Origin: a virus
Virus record (IMG/VR): IMGVR_UViG_3300044675_001501
Coordinates: 105,498 to 169,497 of that record
Reading direction: 5' to 3' (one strand)
Length of the DNA stretch: 64,000 nucleotides
The number at the start of each line of letters is the position of its first letter. Positions within the stretch are counted from its first letter, which is position 1. The position numbers and the translations under genes are program-made. Below the pieces are notes generated by a model, which saw only the letters and a program-made list of their open reading frames with translations, was not told where the DNA came from and did no database searches. Shown here piece by piece: positions 18,442-26,828 of the stretch.

Positions 18442-19533
18442 TTAAAATACCTTCAGAATAATGCACTCTTCATTAATACGACCATTCGGCTGAGACGCTT
18501 TAGTCGTCAACTGTTTGAACGCACTGTTCAGTGCACGTTTACCCATAGCAGCAAAATCTTTCACGACCTCAGGCTTACGTAATGTTTTAGTAATAGAAGC
18601 AACAATGTCAAAGTTAACAAGAGTTGTTCCCTTAACTGTCATCAAACCATTGTCAGCAGGTTTATACACAGTCAGACGACGATACTTCGTGTTATAAATC
18701 CAGACTTCCTCAGAGTTAACAAGTTTACTAGCATGCTCAGACTTCAAACCAAGTTCAGCGAACTCGGGCATATACTTAACCTTAGATGCTACCACACCAG
18801 CAGGTTTCTCTTTGCGAGCACGTGGTTTACGTTGTGCCTTAGCACTAACCACACGCTGCTGACAGTCTTGAATAACTGACTCAATGAAAGCAAGCAATCG
18901 CTTCAACTCCATTTTCTTGAAGTTGCTGTAACCTTCAACAAGTTGCTCGTCATCGCCTTTGATAGTTTGTTCAAGTTCTTTCTTCAGAGGAACCCAAGCT
19001 GTTGACAAATACTTAACGATCGGAGCACCATAACTCTTGATTGGTGTCTTCAGTTTATAGCCTTTCGGACAACCAGCAGCAATAAAGTCATCAATCTCAC
19101 CTTCAATTTCGCCAGCAACTTCACGTGCCTTTTCTAGGATACGATCTTGAATCGTAACAACCTGAGCAGAAACAACCTTCGGCTGATCAACTTTCGCAGG
19201 AATGTTTGCTTTAATTTCAGCAAGCATTTCATTCATACGCAACATGTGCGCATCAGACAAAATCTGTCCTCGGCTCAACAAACGTGCGAGAGTACCATAA
19301 CTACGGAAACGCCAATCATCAACTCGCTCTAGGTCGCCAGTGATCTTAGGATTAAAAGTTGCGACATAATTAATCGCCCACTTTTTCTTTTCCTTGTTGT
19401 CATGATTTGCGTTGTAATAATTCAGCGCAAATGTCACGTCTTTGTTGTACGACTCAGTTGAGAGTTTCGGCTCGTTGTCAACCTTTGCTTTGGTCACACG
19501 CTCAACAAACTTTTTTCGCTTGGCTGTATTCAT
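18442..19533 (-). CDS. Conserved phage hypothetical protein (363 aa)
   Basis: Large, basic, helical protein. N-terminal half includes a WAINYV segment; the middle has a Lys/Arg-rich linker (QRKPRARKEKPAG) and the C-terminal part a small beta domain (VWIYNTKYRRLTVYKP). ATG 19533 has GGAG 7 bases upstream. It heads the rnh operon after the promoter at 19559. DNA binding is likely from composition. Confidence 0.75.
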   Translation of the reverse strand: MNTAKRKKFVERVTKAKVDNEPKLSTESYNKDVTFALNYYNANHDNKEKKKWAINYVATFNPKITGDLERVDDWRFRSYGTLARLLSRGQILSDAHMLRMNEMLAEIKANIPAKVDQPKVVSAQVVTIQDRILEKAREVAGEIEGEIDDFIAAGCPKGYKLKTPIKSYGAPIVKYLSTAWVPLKKELEQTIKGDDEQLVEGYSNFKKMELKRLLAFIESVIQDCQQRVVSAKAQRKPRARKEKPAGVVASKVKYMPEFAELGLKSEHASKLVNSEEVWIYNTKYRRLTVYKPADNGLMTVKGTTLVNFDIVASITKTLRKPEVVKDFAAMGKRALNSAFKQLTTKASQPNGRINEECIILKVF

Positions 19534-19558
19534 AGACAATCTCCTAGTTTAGATTATA

Positions 19559-19587
19559 ATTATACCTGATTCCTGAATTAAAGGCAA
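19559..19587 (-). promoter_or_regulatory. Early promoter of the rnh operon
   Basis: TTGCCT (19582-19587), 17-base spacer TTAATTC-, TATAAT (19559-19564). Joined to the stem-loop at 19602. Confidence 0.8.
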
Positions 19588-19601
19588 GCGAAATCTTGTA
19601 T

Positions 19602-19622
19602 AACCCTACACCCAGTAGGGTT
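19602..19622 (-). terminator. PeSL-type stem-loop
   Basis: AACCCTA/TAGGGTT, 7-base loop, 15 bases upstream of the promoter and touching the stop of the 66-aa membrane gene. Confidence 0.6.
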
Positions 19623-19821
19623 ATTTGCGGGACTTAAAAGATAGGATTGGACCTGTCAGCAAGCCAGTTATCCAAAGCGCAGCTGCCCATGTGGCAGCGT
19701 TGTAAGGAATTGCAAGAACTGGGAAAAGCATGTTCAGAGACCAAATCGTAACAAGTGGACCAGCAATAAAAATTATTGCGATGACTGCGATTGCCAAAAG
19801 AATTACTGAAAGGTCTTTCAT
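19621..19821 (-). CDS. Two-helix membrane protein (66 aa)
   Basis: Hydrophobic helices at about 3-27 and 35-57 and a short basic tail; predicted inner-membrane hairpin. Function unknown; small early membrane proteins of T4-type phages sometimes serve immunity. Confidence 0.65.
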   Translation of the reverse strand: MKDLSVILLAIAVIAIIFIAGPLVTIWSLNMLFPVLAIPYNAATWAAALWITGLLTGPILSFKSRK

Positions 19822-19822
19822 A

Positions 19823-20146
19823 TTACCACTCGATTCGTTTCAAATTAGAGATGTTAAAGCTACGCCATTCCTGAATGTCAGTGTCGAATACACGAACAGC
19901 ATCAGTTGTTGATTTCTCAAGAGTTCCCTTTGGTTGCTTATCGCTGGGGATAGAAGAATAGTTGCGAGTGCACTTCATAATACGATCGCTACCATCTTTC
20001 TTGGTGAAGTGTACAGTAAGTGTGTTCTCTGAAAGATAGTCATCTAACCACTCACGAAACTCTGGAGTTTGCATATGTGTTGCAGGATCAACTCCAGAAG
20101 CACGCATTACTGACATAAAATCTACACTTGAATTGCTACTAATCAT
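19823..20146 (-). CDS. WYL_2/DUF2693-like SH3-fold protein
   Basis: 107 residues. The stretch VHFTKKDGSDRIMKCTRN followed by VRVFDTDIQEWRSFN fits the small Sm-like SH3 beta-barrel proteins common in T4-type phages. It probably binds a nucleic acid or protein partner. ATG 20146 overlaps the upstream stop as ATGA. Confidence 0.7.
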   Translation of the reverse strand: MISSNSSVDFMSVMRASGVDPATHMQTPEFREWLDDYLSENTLTVHFTKKDGSDRIMKCTRNYSSIPSDKQPKGTLEKSTTDAVRVFDTDIQEWRSFNISNLKRIEW

Positions 20147-20346
20147 TTCTCTCTCCCTGTTTGAAACCATAAAAAATTTGCCATATTACGAAACTGCGCA
20201 TCTTCCAAAAACATTTGAAACTTACTATCAACTATGCTACCCTCAAGTTTCTTATGAAAGGTAACATGGTGTAGATCTCCATGTTTCTCATGCGACACAG
20301 TAATTGTGTACGCTTCATCCGAAAATCGAATTATATGTTCACTCAT
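20143..20346 (-). CDS. Hypothetical protein (67 aa)
   Basis: Soluble protein MSEHIIRFSDEAYTITVSH...; His-rich first half. Coupled to both neighbours by ATGA. Function unknown. Confidence 0.6.
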   Translation of the reverse strand: MSEHIIRFSDEAYTITVSHEKHGDLHHVTFHKKLEGSIVDSKFQMFLEDAQFRNMANFLWFQTGREK

Positions 20347-20534
20347 GCTTTACTCACTTTCACTTTGATTGAATCTCTAAGGATGCCATTGGTTCTTAAT
20401 GTAACTTCTCTAGTTCCTATCTGCTCAAAATCAGCAAGTGCGATATACGCATGTTTCGTTTTAGTGTTAGTGATTGTAATTTCAGAATCACGAACCTTTG
20501 GTCTGAATAAAGCAGGTATTTGTCGATCGTTCAT
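20343..20534 (-). CDS. Hypothetical protein (63 aa)
   Basis: I start at ATG 20534, two bases after the upstream stop, instead of a longer frame that would overlap the upstream gene. Beta-rich with SEITITNTKTKHAYIAL. Function unknown. Confidence 0.55.
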   Translation of the reverse strand: MNDRQIPALFRPKVRDSEITITNTKTKHAYIALADFEQIGTREVTLRTNGILRDSIKVKVSKA

Positions 20535-20535
20535 A

Positions 20536-21222
20536 TTAGTCCCATAGTCCTCTGTAGTATTTACCGAATAAGCGAAGCCCACTTTCAATTCTCTTGTTGT
20601 GAGCAGTTATACCATCCCAATCTGCTTTCCATGTATGATTTGGTCCATCTTCCATTTTAAACAGTTTAGGTTTTCCGCTTTCGTCCCACTCACAGGGAAC
20701 CATCTTAGTGTCATGGTTGCCAGTGTAGTACTGTTCTTCCCAATCATTGTCTGGTTGAAGTTGTTCAAATGTCCAGATCAATTCATTCATCACCCATTCC
20801 CAACGCTTGTGATGGTTATCGTCAATATCGTAATCGTTTTCTTTCTCTGGTGCTGCTGTTGAACGTAGATGCTCAGGGACATCCTCATCATCAACATGAG
20901 GAGAACCATGCTTAGTTGCTTGAAGCTGCTTCAGCATTGGCAGAATGATATAGGAAAGGGTTGAATCCATGCTCCAAGTATCATACTTGTCAATACGAAT
21001 CTTTACCTTGCGCTTACGCTTACTGTCAATCCAGAGCATAAACTTATAAAGTAGAGATTCTTTATCGTCACCACCAGCCAACCAAGTGCCGAAGTTGTGA
21101 ACCCACTCTGGCTTTGACATGAAGCCATGCTCATCTGGCACTTCCTTTACCCAGAAGCACAGAGTCTCAGCAAGCTGATATGGACCGTACCAGTTTTTAT
21201 ATGGACCGATATAAATCTTCAC
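20536..21222 (-). CDS. Conserved T4-type hypothetical protein (228 aa)
   Basis: Trp-rich soluble protein; WSMDSTLSYIILPMLKQL and the later RWEWVMNELIWTFEQL are landmarks of a protein conserved in many T4-type phages. No function assigned to my knowledge. Confidence 0.75.
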   Translation of the reverse strand: MKIYIGPYKNWYGPYQLAETLCFWVKEVPDEHGFMSKPEWVHNFGTWLAGGDDKESLLYKFMLWIDSKRKRKVKIRIDKYDTWSMDSTLSYIILPMLKQLQATKHGSPHVDDEDVPEHLRSTAAPEKENDYDIDDNHHKRWEWVMNELIWTFEQLQPDNDWEEQYYTGNHDTKMVPCEWDESGKPKLFKMEDGPNHTWKADWDGITAHNKRIESGLRLFGKYYRGLWD

Positions 21223-21452
21223 CAGTTTTTCCTACCTTTCTGTTCTTCTATCCAAGAAATTACTTTATGAATTGCTTCTTCTTTACTGCCAGCAACAAGT
21301 GTTATCTTTGCTTTGTTATCTTCACCAATTTCTATATTATACGGTATGACTCCATTAAAAGTAAAGTCATCTGGGAGTTCTACAACAATCTCCCAGGTTT
21401 CCAAACTTTTAATGCGTTCCCAAATTGGAGCAAATCCATTACTGATCGTCAT
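21219..21452 (-). CDS. Hypothetical protein (77 aa)
   Basis: MTISNGFAPIWERIKSLETW, then an alpha/beta pattern ending in a basic tail. ATG 21452 overlaps the upstream gene by 14 bases. Function unknown. Confidence 0.55.
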   Translation of the reverse strand: MTISNGFAPIWERIKSLETWEIVVELPDDFTFNGVIPYNIEIGEDNKAKITLVAGSKEEAIHKVISWIEEQKGRKNW

Positions 21453-22002
21453 CCTCTGCCCACTCACCAGTTTTGTTACGATAGTGTGCAGCTTCTTCGC
21501 CGTATGCTTCATCAGCATGTTTATCGCACAGAGTGCGATGCCAACCAATGCCATAATGCCTACCTTCAGCACCACATTCTTCGCAAGTGCGATAACTCAT
21601 GCTCTCAGCGAAAGTGATGTAACCGTAATGCTTATCGGTAGCACGATCTACATAAAAACGCAGACCACCAAATTTTTCTTTAACTTGAACAGCAACAGGA
21701 ACACGCTCACGTGCTTCTTCCATGGCTAGTCGTTTCTCTTCGACTTCCTCAGCAGTAATTTCTTTACCACCTTTCCATGGATATTTACCGTCAGCATCAA
21801 AGTATTGTTTTGTGTACTCATAGCGGTCTTTGGCTTGACGATATTCACTGCTAAGCAATCCACAGAGAACATCAATAATGTTGTACCAACCATCACCACA
21901 TGAGAAACCCCAACACATAGCAGTTTGTGTCATAGGTGCACGACGATCTCTGAATATCTCGGGATACTTTGCGCATAGTGCGCTATCAAGTTCTTCTCTC
22001 AT
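21439..22002 (-). CDS. Zinc-binding conserved phage protein (187 aa)
   Basis: Contains VAVQVKEKFGGLRFYVD, a widespread phage motif, followed by a zinc knuckle CEECG...C with His residues (about 150-180). AGGAAG precedes ATG 22002. The family is common in phages and of unknown role. Confidence 0.75.
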   Translation of the reverse strand: MREELDSALCAKYPEIFRDRRAPMTQTAMCWGFSCGDGWYNIIDVLCGLLSSEYRQAKDRYEYTKQYFDADGKYPWKGGKEITAEEVEEKRLAMEEARERVPVAVQVKEKFGGLRFYVDRATDKHYGYITFAESMSYRTCEECGAEGRHYGIGWHRTLCDKHADEAYGEEAAHYRNKTGEWAEDDDQ

Positions 22003-22487
22003 AATTCTTCCTCGTTTGATTCTTTCCAATATTCATGCTCTTCACGAAGTCCACCATATTCAATCAGATCTTCAGGTAATGCTTCAATAGATTCTAGATC
22101 CCTGATATCATATTCAAACGACTCATCAATACCATCTATGTACTGCCCAATATAACCCATTCCTGGCTCATAATATTGCGCTTCAACATTCCAACCATCA
22201 TTAGTAACAGTATCATAAAAAGCAATCGGTGGTGACCATGCGGTATCGAATGAAACAAAGATTTCGTTATCGCTTGTTCGTTCCCAATCGATGATACTTG
22301 CTTCCCATTTCGTACCCCAGTTAGTAATATTCCAGTTGTACCAATTTTCTTCTTCATCAGCAGGGCGAGGCACAAGTAAGTTAAACAACTGATGATCTTC
22401 TTTCTTCATCAGTTGTTGCTCAAGCGCATCCACCTTAGTCTTATCTTCATTGCGAATGAATAACGAATTACTGCACCAGTTAGGCAT
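21999..22487 (-). CDS. Api92-like ferredoxin-fold protein
   Basis: Starts MPNWCSNSLFI and continues with NWGTKWEA and FDTAWSPP, the features of the Api92-like family (ferredoxin-like domain, 162 aa here). These proteins occur widely in phages and plasmids; function unknown. GGAG lies 8 bases before ATG 22487. Confidence 0.85.
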   Translation of the reverse strand: MPNWCSNSLFIRNEDKTKVDALEQQLMKKEDHQLFNLLVPRPADEEENWYNWNITNWGTKWEASIIDWERTSDNEIFVSFDTAWSPPIAFYDTVTNDGWNVEAQYYEPGMGYIGQYIDGIDESFEYDIRDLESIEALPEDLIEYGGLREEHEYWKESNEEEL

Positions 22488-22626
22488 ATGCCATCTCCTT
22501 AATTTCACGTTGGTTAGTACGCTTGTATGCTTTCTTGCTGGTCTCTACACGCTTACGATATTTCGGAGTGCGCAGATCCATAGCAACAAAGTTGCGTGGT
22601 TTCAAGTTTTTAACAGTTATCTTCAT
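22480..22626 (-). CDS. Very basic small protein (48 aa)
   Basis: MKITVKNLKPRNFVAMDLRT then Lys/Arg repeats; likely nucleic-acid binding. ATG 22626 is 6 bases after the -10 box, so the mRNA is predicted to be leaderless. Confidence 0.6.
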   Translation of the reverse strand: MKITVKNLKPRNFVAMDLRTPKYRKRVETSKKAYKRTNQREIKEMAYA

Positions 22627-22632
22627 AGTAAT

Positions 22633-22661
22633 ATTATACATCCAACGTGAATTAAAGGCAA
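22633..22661 (-). promoter_or_regulatory. Early promoter
   Basis: TTGCCT (22656-22661), 17-base spacer TTAATTC-, TATAAT (22633-22638). No stem-loop is attached here. Confidence 0.75.
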
Positions 22662-22673
22662 GCGAACTTGCAA

Positions 22674-23024
22674 TTATCTCCAAGTTCGATGTTCCTCTGC
22701 TACATGTTCCAAACCATCATACTCTACGATATGCCAGTTTACATCTTCTGGAATTTCGCAAACCTTGAGACTAGACCATTTTCCATTTGCTTTCCCACCA
22801 AGTTCTTCAACAGCTTGAACAAGAGCAGGATCGTCTCTAGAAATGTCATTGTCAAAGAAATAGTTATCTTCATCAATCTCATCTGTGTAGTAGTCGTAAG
22901 GGATAAGAGAATTATCCCTCTCAACTGAGATTAGTTTGATGCCTTTAATCTCAGCATAGCGAAGCATTGCTTCATGCGAAAGACCAAAGCCACCAAAGTC
23001 AATGTTAATTACAATTTTTCTCAT
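22674..23024 (-). CDS. Conserved phage hypothetical protein (116 aa)
   Basis: MRKIVINIDFGGFGLSHEAM and DISRDDPALVQAVEELGGKA followed by EIPEDV match a protein often seen in phages and prophages. Soluble alpha/beta. Function unknown. Confidence 0.75.
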   Translation of the reverse strand: MRKIVINIDFGGFGLSHEAMLRYAEIKGIKLISVERDNSLIPYDYYTDEIDEDNYFFDNDISRDDPALVQAVEELGGKANGKWSSLKVCEIPEDVNWHIVEYDGLEHVAEEHRTWR

Positions 23025-23296
23025 TTCGTTACCTTCACTGTATCCGATCTTAATTTCTCTAAATGTCGTGCGAGTTTGCTATATTCCTCTTCAGTAATAT
23101 TAGCAAATGGGTCATTTGCGTTTTGCGGATGACTTGCGAACAAGTTAAAACTCTCACGTGTAAAAATAGTAATCGGTTTCCAGTAGTTGGAAATAATGTT
23201 GTTAATTACTACTGCGCAAACCACAATAGAAATTAAACCCAGCATTATAAGAATAGATGCGCCCAACCAGATTGCTGCTTGATCCATACCAATCAT
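23021..23296 (-). CDS. Single-pass membrane protein (91 aa)
   Basis: A hydrophobic helix (about 8-35), then a soluble helical tail. AAGGAG precedes ATG 23296. Coupled to the ligase gene upstream by ATGA. Confidence 0.65.
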   Translation of the reverse strand: MIGMDQAAIWLGASILIMLGLISIVVCAVVINNIISNYWKPITIFTRESFNLFASHPQNANDPFANITEEEYSKLARHLEKLRSDTVKVTK

Positions 23297-24597
23297 GTTA
23301 TCTCCTTAGAATTATCTGCACGATTTTTGTCTTCGCGGATTTCGATAAAGATGGGTAAGAACAAACTTTCTTCACCAAGTTTATTTTTAATCCGAGCATT
23401 GTATTTGACAGAGACAATCTTGCCCAAAAGATCCTTCTCCTTAAACGTCTTGCGATGTGTGTCATTGAATCCACTTCCCACGTTTACTTTAACAACACCA
23501 TCGCTCGACTCACAAACGATAGCACCGAGCATACCTTCATACTTCCCAGTACCTTCTTCCACTGCAACAATCTTCAAATCGCATTCAAGTTCACCTTTGA
23601 ATTTGATTTGATGCTTTGCTCTTTTATCTTCCCATGGACCAGAGCCATCTTTTAGAATGATACCCTCAAGACCTTGGGTGAGATATTTATTAAAGATTTC
23701 GTTGGCTTCGTCAAGTGTGTTAACGATATCACTAGTAACCAACCAAACCTTCTTATTCTTAGAACTCTGACCATCGATCAAAGTTTTAACTGAAGCAAAC
23801 CGAGTGCTATATGGAGTGGGGCAATATCCGTCAACAAAATACATATACGGAATCACATCCCAAACAGTAGCGTGAACCATTGCTGCTTCTTTCGCAGAAA
23901 TAGTTCCTTTGTTTGCTTTGTTCAAAATGCCATTACCTGTTTGACGATCTAGGAATTGGTATCCATCAGGATCCATTACCATGAGTTCACCATCAAACAC
24001 GCAATCAATACCATTAGCAAGAGCAGTAAACTCAGCCTCTAGATTACCAAGAAGCTGAATCTCTTTTCCATTACGTGAACGAAATTCTACCTTGCCTTCC
24101 CGCACGATGGCGTTGAATCTCATACCATCCATCTTTAATTGGACGTATGCGGGGAATTTCACCTTGTCGATCAACTTCTGTTCGTAACCAGAGCACAGCA
24201 TCACTGGATACTCTTTGATTAACCCACCCCACACTGCGTTTGCGGTTGAGACTTGGACGCCACATTTTAGATCCTTTTGAATAATTCGTTCAATAACTTT
24301 AGCATCATCAGCAGAAACAGAACTGAGTAACATACGGAGATACTCAATTGCTGCGTTACCAGTGACGATACGCTGGGACAACTCAAACAAACCACCGATT
24401 GCGTTTTGCAGACTGGTGATCTTGTCTGATGTTTCATAAGATGGAATCTTACGAATATAAAACTGAGTGAATGGATCGAGAGCCAAGCGCACAACTTCAC
24501 GCAGGGTTTCGTTATCGCTGTTCTTTGTTAGTTGCTCGATTTTGAAATTGCGAGAACTGTTGGCAGCGAGGCTCTCAAGAAAAACATTTATGTTCAT
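23293..24597 (-). CDS. 30: ATP-dependent DNA ligase
   Basis: 434 residues, near T4 gp30 (487). Nucleotidyltransferase motif I KMDGMR with the adenylated Lys155, motif III VFDGELMV, motif IV EGIILKD and motif V QIKFKGE are all present, followed by the OB-fold (KYEGMLGAIVCE...). It seals Okazaki fragments together with RNase H. A TTG 24 bases earlier is possible, but ATG 24597 is preferred. Confidence 0.93.
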   Translation of the reverse strand: MNINVFLESLAANSSRNFKIEQLTKNSDNETLREVVRLALDPFTQFYIRKIPSYETSDKITSLQNAIGGLFELSQRIVTGNAAIEYLRMLLSSVSADDAKVIERIIQKDLKCGVQVSTANAVWGGLIKEYPVMLCSGYEQKLIDKVKFPAYVQLKMDGMRFNAIVREGKVEFRSRNGKEIQLLGNLEAEFTALANGIDCVFDGELMVMDPDGYQFLDRQTGNGILNKANKGTISAKEAAMVHATVWDVIPYMYFVDGYCPTPYSTRFASVKTLIDGQSSKNKKVWLVTSDIVNTLDEANEIFNKYLTQGLEGIILKDGSGPWEDKRAKHQIKFKGELECDLKIVAVEEGTGKYEGMLGAIVCESSDGVVKVNVGSGFNDTHRKTFKEKDLLGKIVSVKYNARIKNKLGEESLFLPIFIEIREDKNRADNSKEIT

Positions 24598-24598
24598 G

Positions 24599-24799
24599 TT
24601 ATTTACCAAAGTAATTGTCAATCAGATAAGTAATTTTCTTCACAAGTTTCTTGTTCTTCTTCACATCTTCTTCATGAAGCCATTTACCTTGCGCATATTC
24701 ATCGAGTTCTTTTTGAAGATAATCACGATGGTCTTTCAGCACAGTAAGGCAGATGCTATCAGCAGCTTCACATTCAATCCTATATCCGTGCTCAGGCAT
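24599..24799 (-). CDS. Hypothetical coiled protein (66 aa)
   Basis: Mostly charged helix (LKDHRDYLQKELDEYAQG...). The start ATG 24799 overlaps the preceding gene by 8 bases. Function unknown. Confidence 0.6.
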   Translation of the reverse strand: MPEHGYRIECEAADSICLTVLKDHRDYLQKELDEYAQGKWLHEEDVKKNKKLVKKITYLIDNYFGK

Positions 24800-25130
24800 A
24801 ATCAATCTCCATAAAATTTGTATCTTCAGCTAACATACTCATCAGGAAAGGAATCTCACCAGAGTTTTTCTGCTTGTTCCACTGATTGTATTTGTCTGAC
24901 ATAATCATGTTAAGACCATACGCACCTTTGTGACAGCGATATACACTACCGCTAGAGCCATGGAAAAGATAGCACTGACCATCTTCCTCAACCTTAACAA
25001 CTCCGCTGTTAAGTTTCCATGATTGACCCTCAAGGTAACTACCCGACCAACCAGCAAGAATCTTATACACAAGTCCTTCATCTGAATCGAATCTTAACAT
25101 TACCCAGCGATCAGGTGTATATTCATTCAT
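24792..25130 (-). CDS. Hypothetical beta-rich protein (112 aa)
   Basis: MNEYTPDRWVMLRFDSDEGL then LEGQSWKLNSGV and YRCHKGAYGLN; resembles small phage hypotheticals. Two Cys. Overlaps MazG-like gene by 8 bases. Confidence 0.65.
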   Translation of the reverse strand: MNEYTPDRWVMLRFDSDEGLVYKILAGWSGSYLEGQSWKLNSGVVKVEEDGQCYLFHGSSGSVYRCHKGAYGLNMIMSDKYNQWNKQKNSGEIPFLMSMLAEDTNFMEIDYA

Positions 25131-25413
25131 CTGCTTTTACCTCTGTTTTGATATTAGACCATTTGTTGAGTTTCTCTGACTTGCGAACTTTCGCTTCCAT
25201 AACACGCTGACCATCAATCACACATTCTGCCAGCAGCAAGTCAACCATACAAAGCAGATCGCCGATCTCTTCTTCTAAACTCGATAGATTGCTTTTACCT
25301 GTGGTTGGATGTTTGCTTGAAAAACCAAATCGGAAAACCTTGCTGATTGCTTGCGTTACCTCTGCGCATTCTTCTTGCGTGATCAATAGAATCTCATGTA
25401 CGTTGTTGTTCAC
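25123..25413 (-). CDS. MazG-like nucleotide pyrophosphohydrolase
   Basis: 96 residues with the all-alpha NTP-PPase motif: EECAEVTQAISK (about 14-25) and EEIGDLLCMVDLL (about 47-59), the EExxE...ExxD metal site. Such enzymes hydrolyse (d)NTPs to monophosphates or ppGpp-like nucleotides and help phages tune nucleotide pools or the stringent response. Coupled to its neighbour by ATGA. Confidence 0.85.
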   Translation of the reverse strand: MNNNVHEILLITQEECAEVTQAISKVFRFGFSSKHPTTGKSNLSSLEEEIGDLLCMVDLLLAECVIDGQRVMEAKVRKSEKLNKWSNIKTEVKADE

Positions 25414-25643
25414 TTAATATACCTCATTTGAATGTGTCGCTTTGCATCAGAAACTCTATTGAATTTCTCCTTATCAATGGTAATTATACGTCCTTTGATA
25501 ATTAAAGTAAAGGCATCGGTCTTGTATGTGTAAACCTTGTCTTTACCTTGCATACTTTTCTCTTTGGTGTAATTGAACCCACCGAAGAAAAGAGTTTCAA
25601 CAAGTTCATCAGATGCCATCTTGGCTAGATATGAGTTGTTCAT
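25410..25643 (-). CDS. Hypothetical protein (77 aa)
   Basis: Soluble alpha/beta protein; residues 43-52 (DAFTLIIKGR) are encoded by a sequence that also reads as a perfect promoter. Function unknown. Confidence 0.6.
   Translation of the reverse strand: MNNSYLAKMASDELVETLFFGGFNYTKEKSMQGKDKVYTYKTDAFTLIIKGRIITIDKEKFNRVSDAKRHIQMRYIK
25483..25511 (-). promoter_or_regulatory. Intragenic promoter-like site
   Basis: TTTACT (25506-25511), 17-base spacer TTAATT-, TATAAT (25483-25488), inside the 77-aa gene and 70 bases upstream of the MazG-like start. It matches the other promoters in spacing and flank. Confidence 0.45.
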
Positions 25644-26338
25644 ACTACGAATCCTGTTTCATCTTTCTTGGCTTTGCCTTTGGCTTTCAGACCAACGACC
25701 ACGTTTGACTCATCAAGGAATCGCAGGTCAGTTTCATCACCATTGATAACCTTGCGACCGAGATAAGTGCTAGGAACAACTTTGAACACCACAGCTACGT
25801 TCATACCAGCACTCAAAGCGAGACGAACATCCATATCGTTACCATCTGCTTTAGAGAAAGTCAGGTGATAATTTTTGATGTCTGAAACCTTGCGACCACG
25901 TACTTTCGTGTAGTCATAGAACTGCACTTCTGGGAAAATTTGGAAAATGTTAAGACCAGTACCGTTTACCTCATACTTTTCCCAAGCGAGATCGCTAGTG
26001 CCATTCAAGCGGAACACGGGAATAAGACCCATCTTCTTTGCTTTAGTGATAGCACCATCAATATCGTTGGTCAAGTCATTGAAAAACTTTTCACGGTCTT
26101 CAAAGAACAACTTTGTACGACGAATACGTGCTTCTTGAATCTTGTTAGTAGTTTCACCTTTCTTCATGATACCACCACGACCAGCAGTATTCAAGCAAGC
26201 AGCAGTGCAGCCAGCAGTTCGTTTCGGGCAAACTTCCTTACCTGAAAGATCAGCGGGAGCCAAGTGAAGAACGAAAGACAGGTAGCCTTTCTTTTCGCCT
26301 TTGAGCAACTTCGGGTTACCAACAGTTAACAGCTTCAT
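25640..26338 (-). CDS. Cys-rich conserved phage protein (DUF7227-like)
   Basis: 232 residues beginning MKLLTVGNPK. The segment VCPKRTAGCTAACLNTAGRG (about 36-55) has four Cys that could hold zinc or an iron-sulfur cluster, followed by QEARIRRTKLFFEDREKFFNDL and FRLNGTSDLAWE. This is a family common in phages with no known activity. AAGGAC precedes ATG 26338. Confidence 0.7.
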   Translation of the reverse strand: MKLLTVGNPKLLKGEKKGYLSFVLHLAPADLSGKEVCPKRTAGCTAACLNTAGRGGIMKKGETTNKIQEARIRRTKLFFEDREKFFNDLTNDIDGAITKAKKMGLIPVFRLNGTSDLAWEKYEVNGTGLNIFQIFPEVQFYDYTKVRGRKVSDIKNYHLTFSKADGNDMDVRLALSAGMNVAVVFKVVPSTYLGRKVINGDETDLRFLDESNVVVGLKAKGKAKKDETGFVV

Positions 26339-26371
26339 AATATAGTCCTTATCATCAATCACTACACCGAT

Positions 26372-26400
26372 ATTATACACCGAATGTCAAATAAAGGCAA
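26372..26400 (-). promoter_or_regulatory. Early promoter (PeSL cassette)
   Basis: TTGCCT (26395-26400), 17-base spacer, TATAAT (26372-26377), 12 bases downstream of the stem-loop. Confidence 0.8.
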
Positions 26401-26412
26401 GCAAAATGTAAA

Positions 26413-26437
26413 ATACCCCTACGGTTTGTAGGGGTAT
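26413..26437 (-). terminator. PeSL stem-loop, terminator of the lysis operon
   Basis: ATACCCCTAC/GTAGGGGTAT, 5-base loop, followed by TTTACATTTT. Identical stem to 11435-11459. Confidence 0.75.
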
Positions 26438-26462
26438 CTGTAAGTCATTGATTTATAAGGGT

Positions 26463-26582
26463 TTATTTTGAGGGAGGAGTTATCATCCTACATAGGTTTG
26501 CAAACTCGTCCTTGCCCCCAATTATCTTATAAGGCAAGAACCACATCTCCAAATACAACTTTACCCAAAGATCAAAAAACAT
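26463..26582 (-). CDS. Small hydrophobic/aromatic protein (39 aa)
   Basis: ATG 26582 overlaps the upstream stop as TGATG. MFFDLWVKLYLEMWFLPYKI then a polar tail. Last gene of the lysis operon. It could be a membrane-active lysis accessory peptide; only position and hydrophobicity suggest this. Confidence 0.45.
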   Translation of the reverse strand: MFFDLWVKLYLEMWFLPYKIIGGKDEFANLCRMITPPSK

Positions 26583-26827
26583 CACTTGGTATTCTCAGCT
26601 GCTTTCTTTTGAACAGCAGGTGGTGCCTTACGCTCAACCTTTGGTGGTTTCTTAACTCCAGGTCTTACGTCTGATGTTGGTGGTGCTTTACATTCTAATT
26701 TGCCAGCATTTTTCTTTTGCTTGCAATCAATCTTTGCTGGTGCTTTGTCAGCTGCGAATGCTGCTTTACCCAAAGGTAAGAACAGCAATGCTAGAATCAT
26801 ACCACCAATTGCTAGTTCCTTCTTCAT
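26582..26827 (-). CDS. Secreted Pro/Lys-rich protein (81 aa)
   Basis: Signal peptide MKKELAIGGMILALLFLPLG (cleaved near AFA-A), a Cys pair and a long Pro/Lys-rich tail that should span part of the periplasm. GGAGG precedes ATG 26827. It follows the endolysin, so a role in lysis or peptidoglycan binding is possible. Confidence 0.6.
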   Translation of the reverse strand: MKKELAIGGMILALLFLPLGKAAFAADKAPAKIDCKQKKNAGKLECKAPPTSDVRPGVKKPPKVERKAPPAVQKKAAENTK

Positions 26828-26828
26828 A

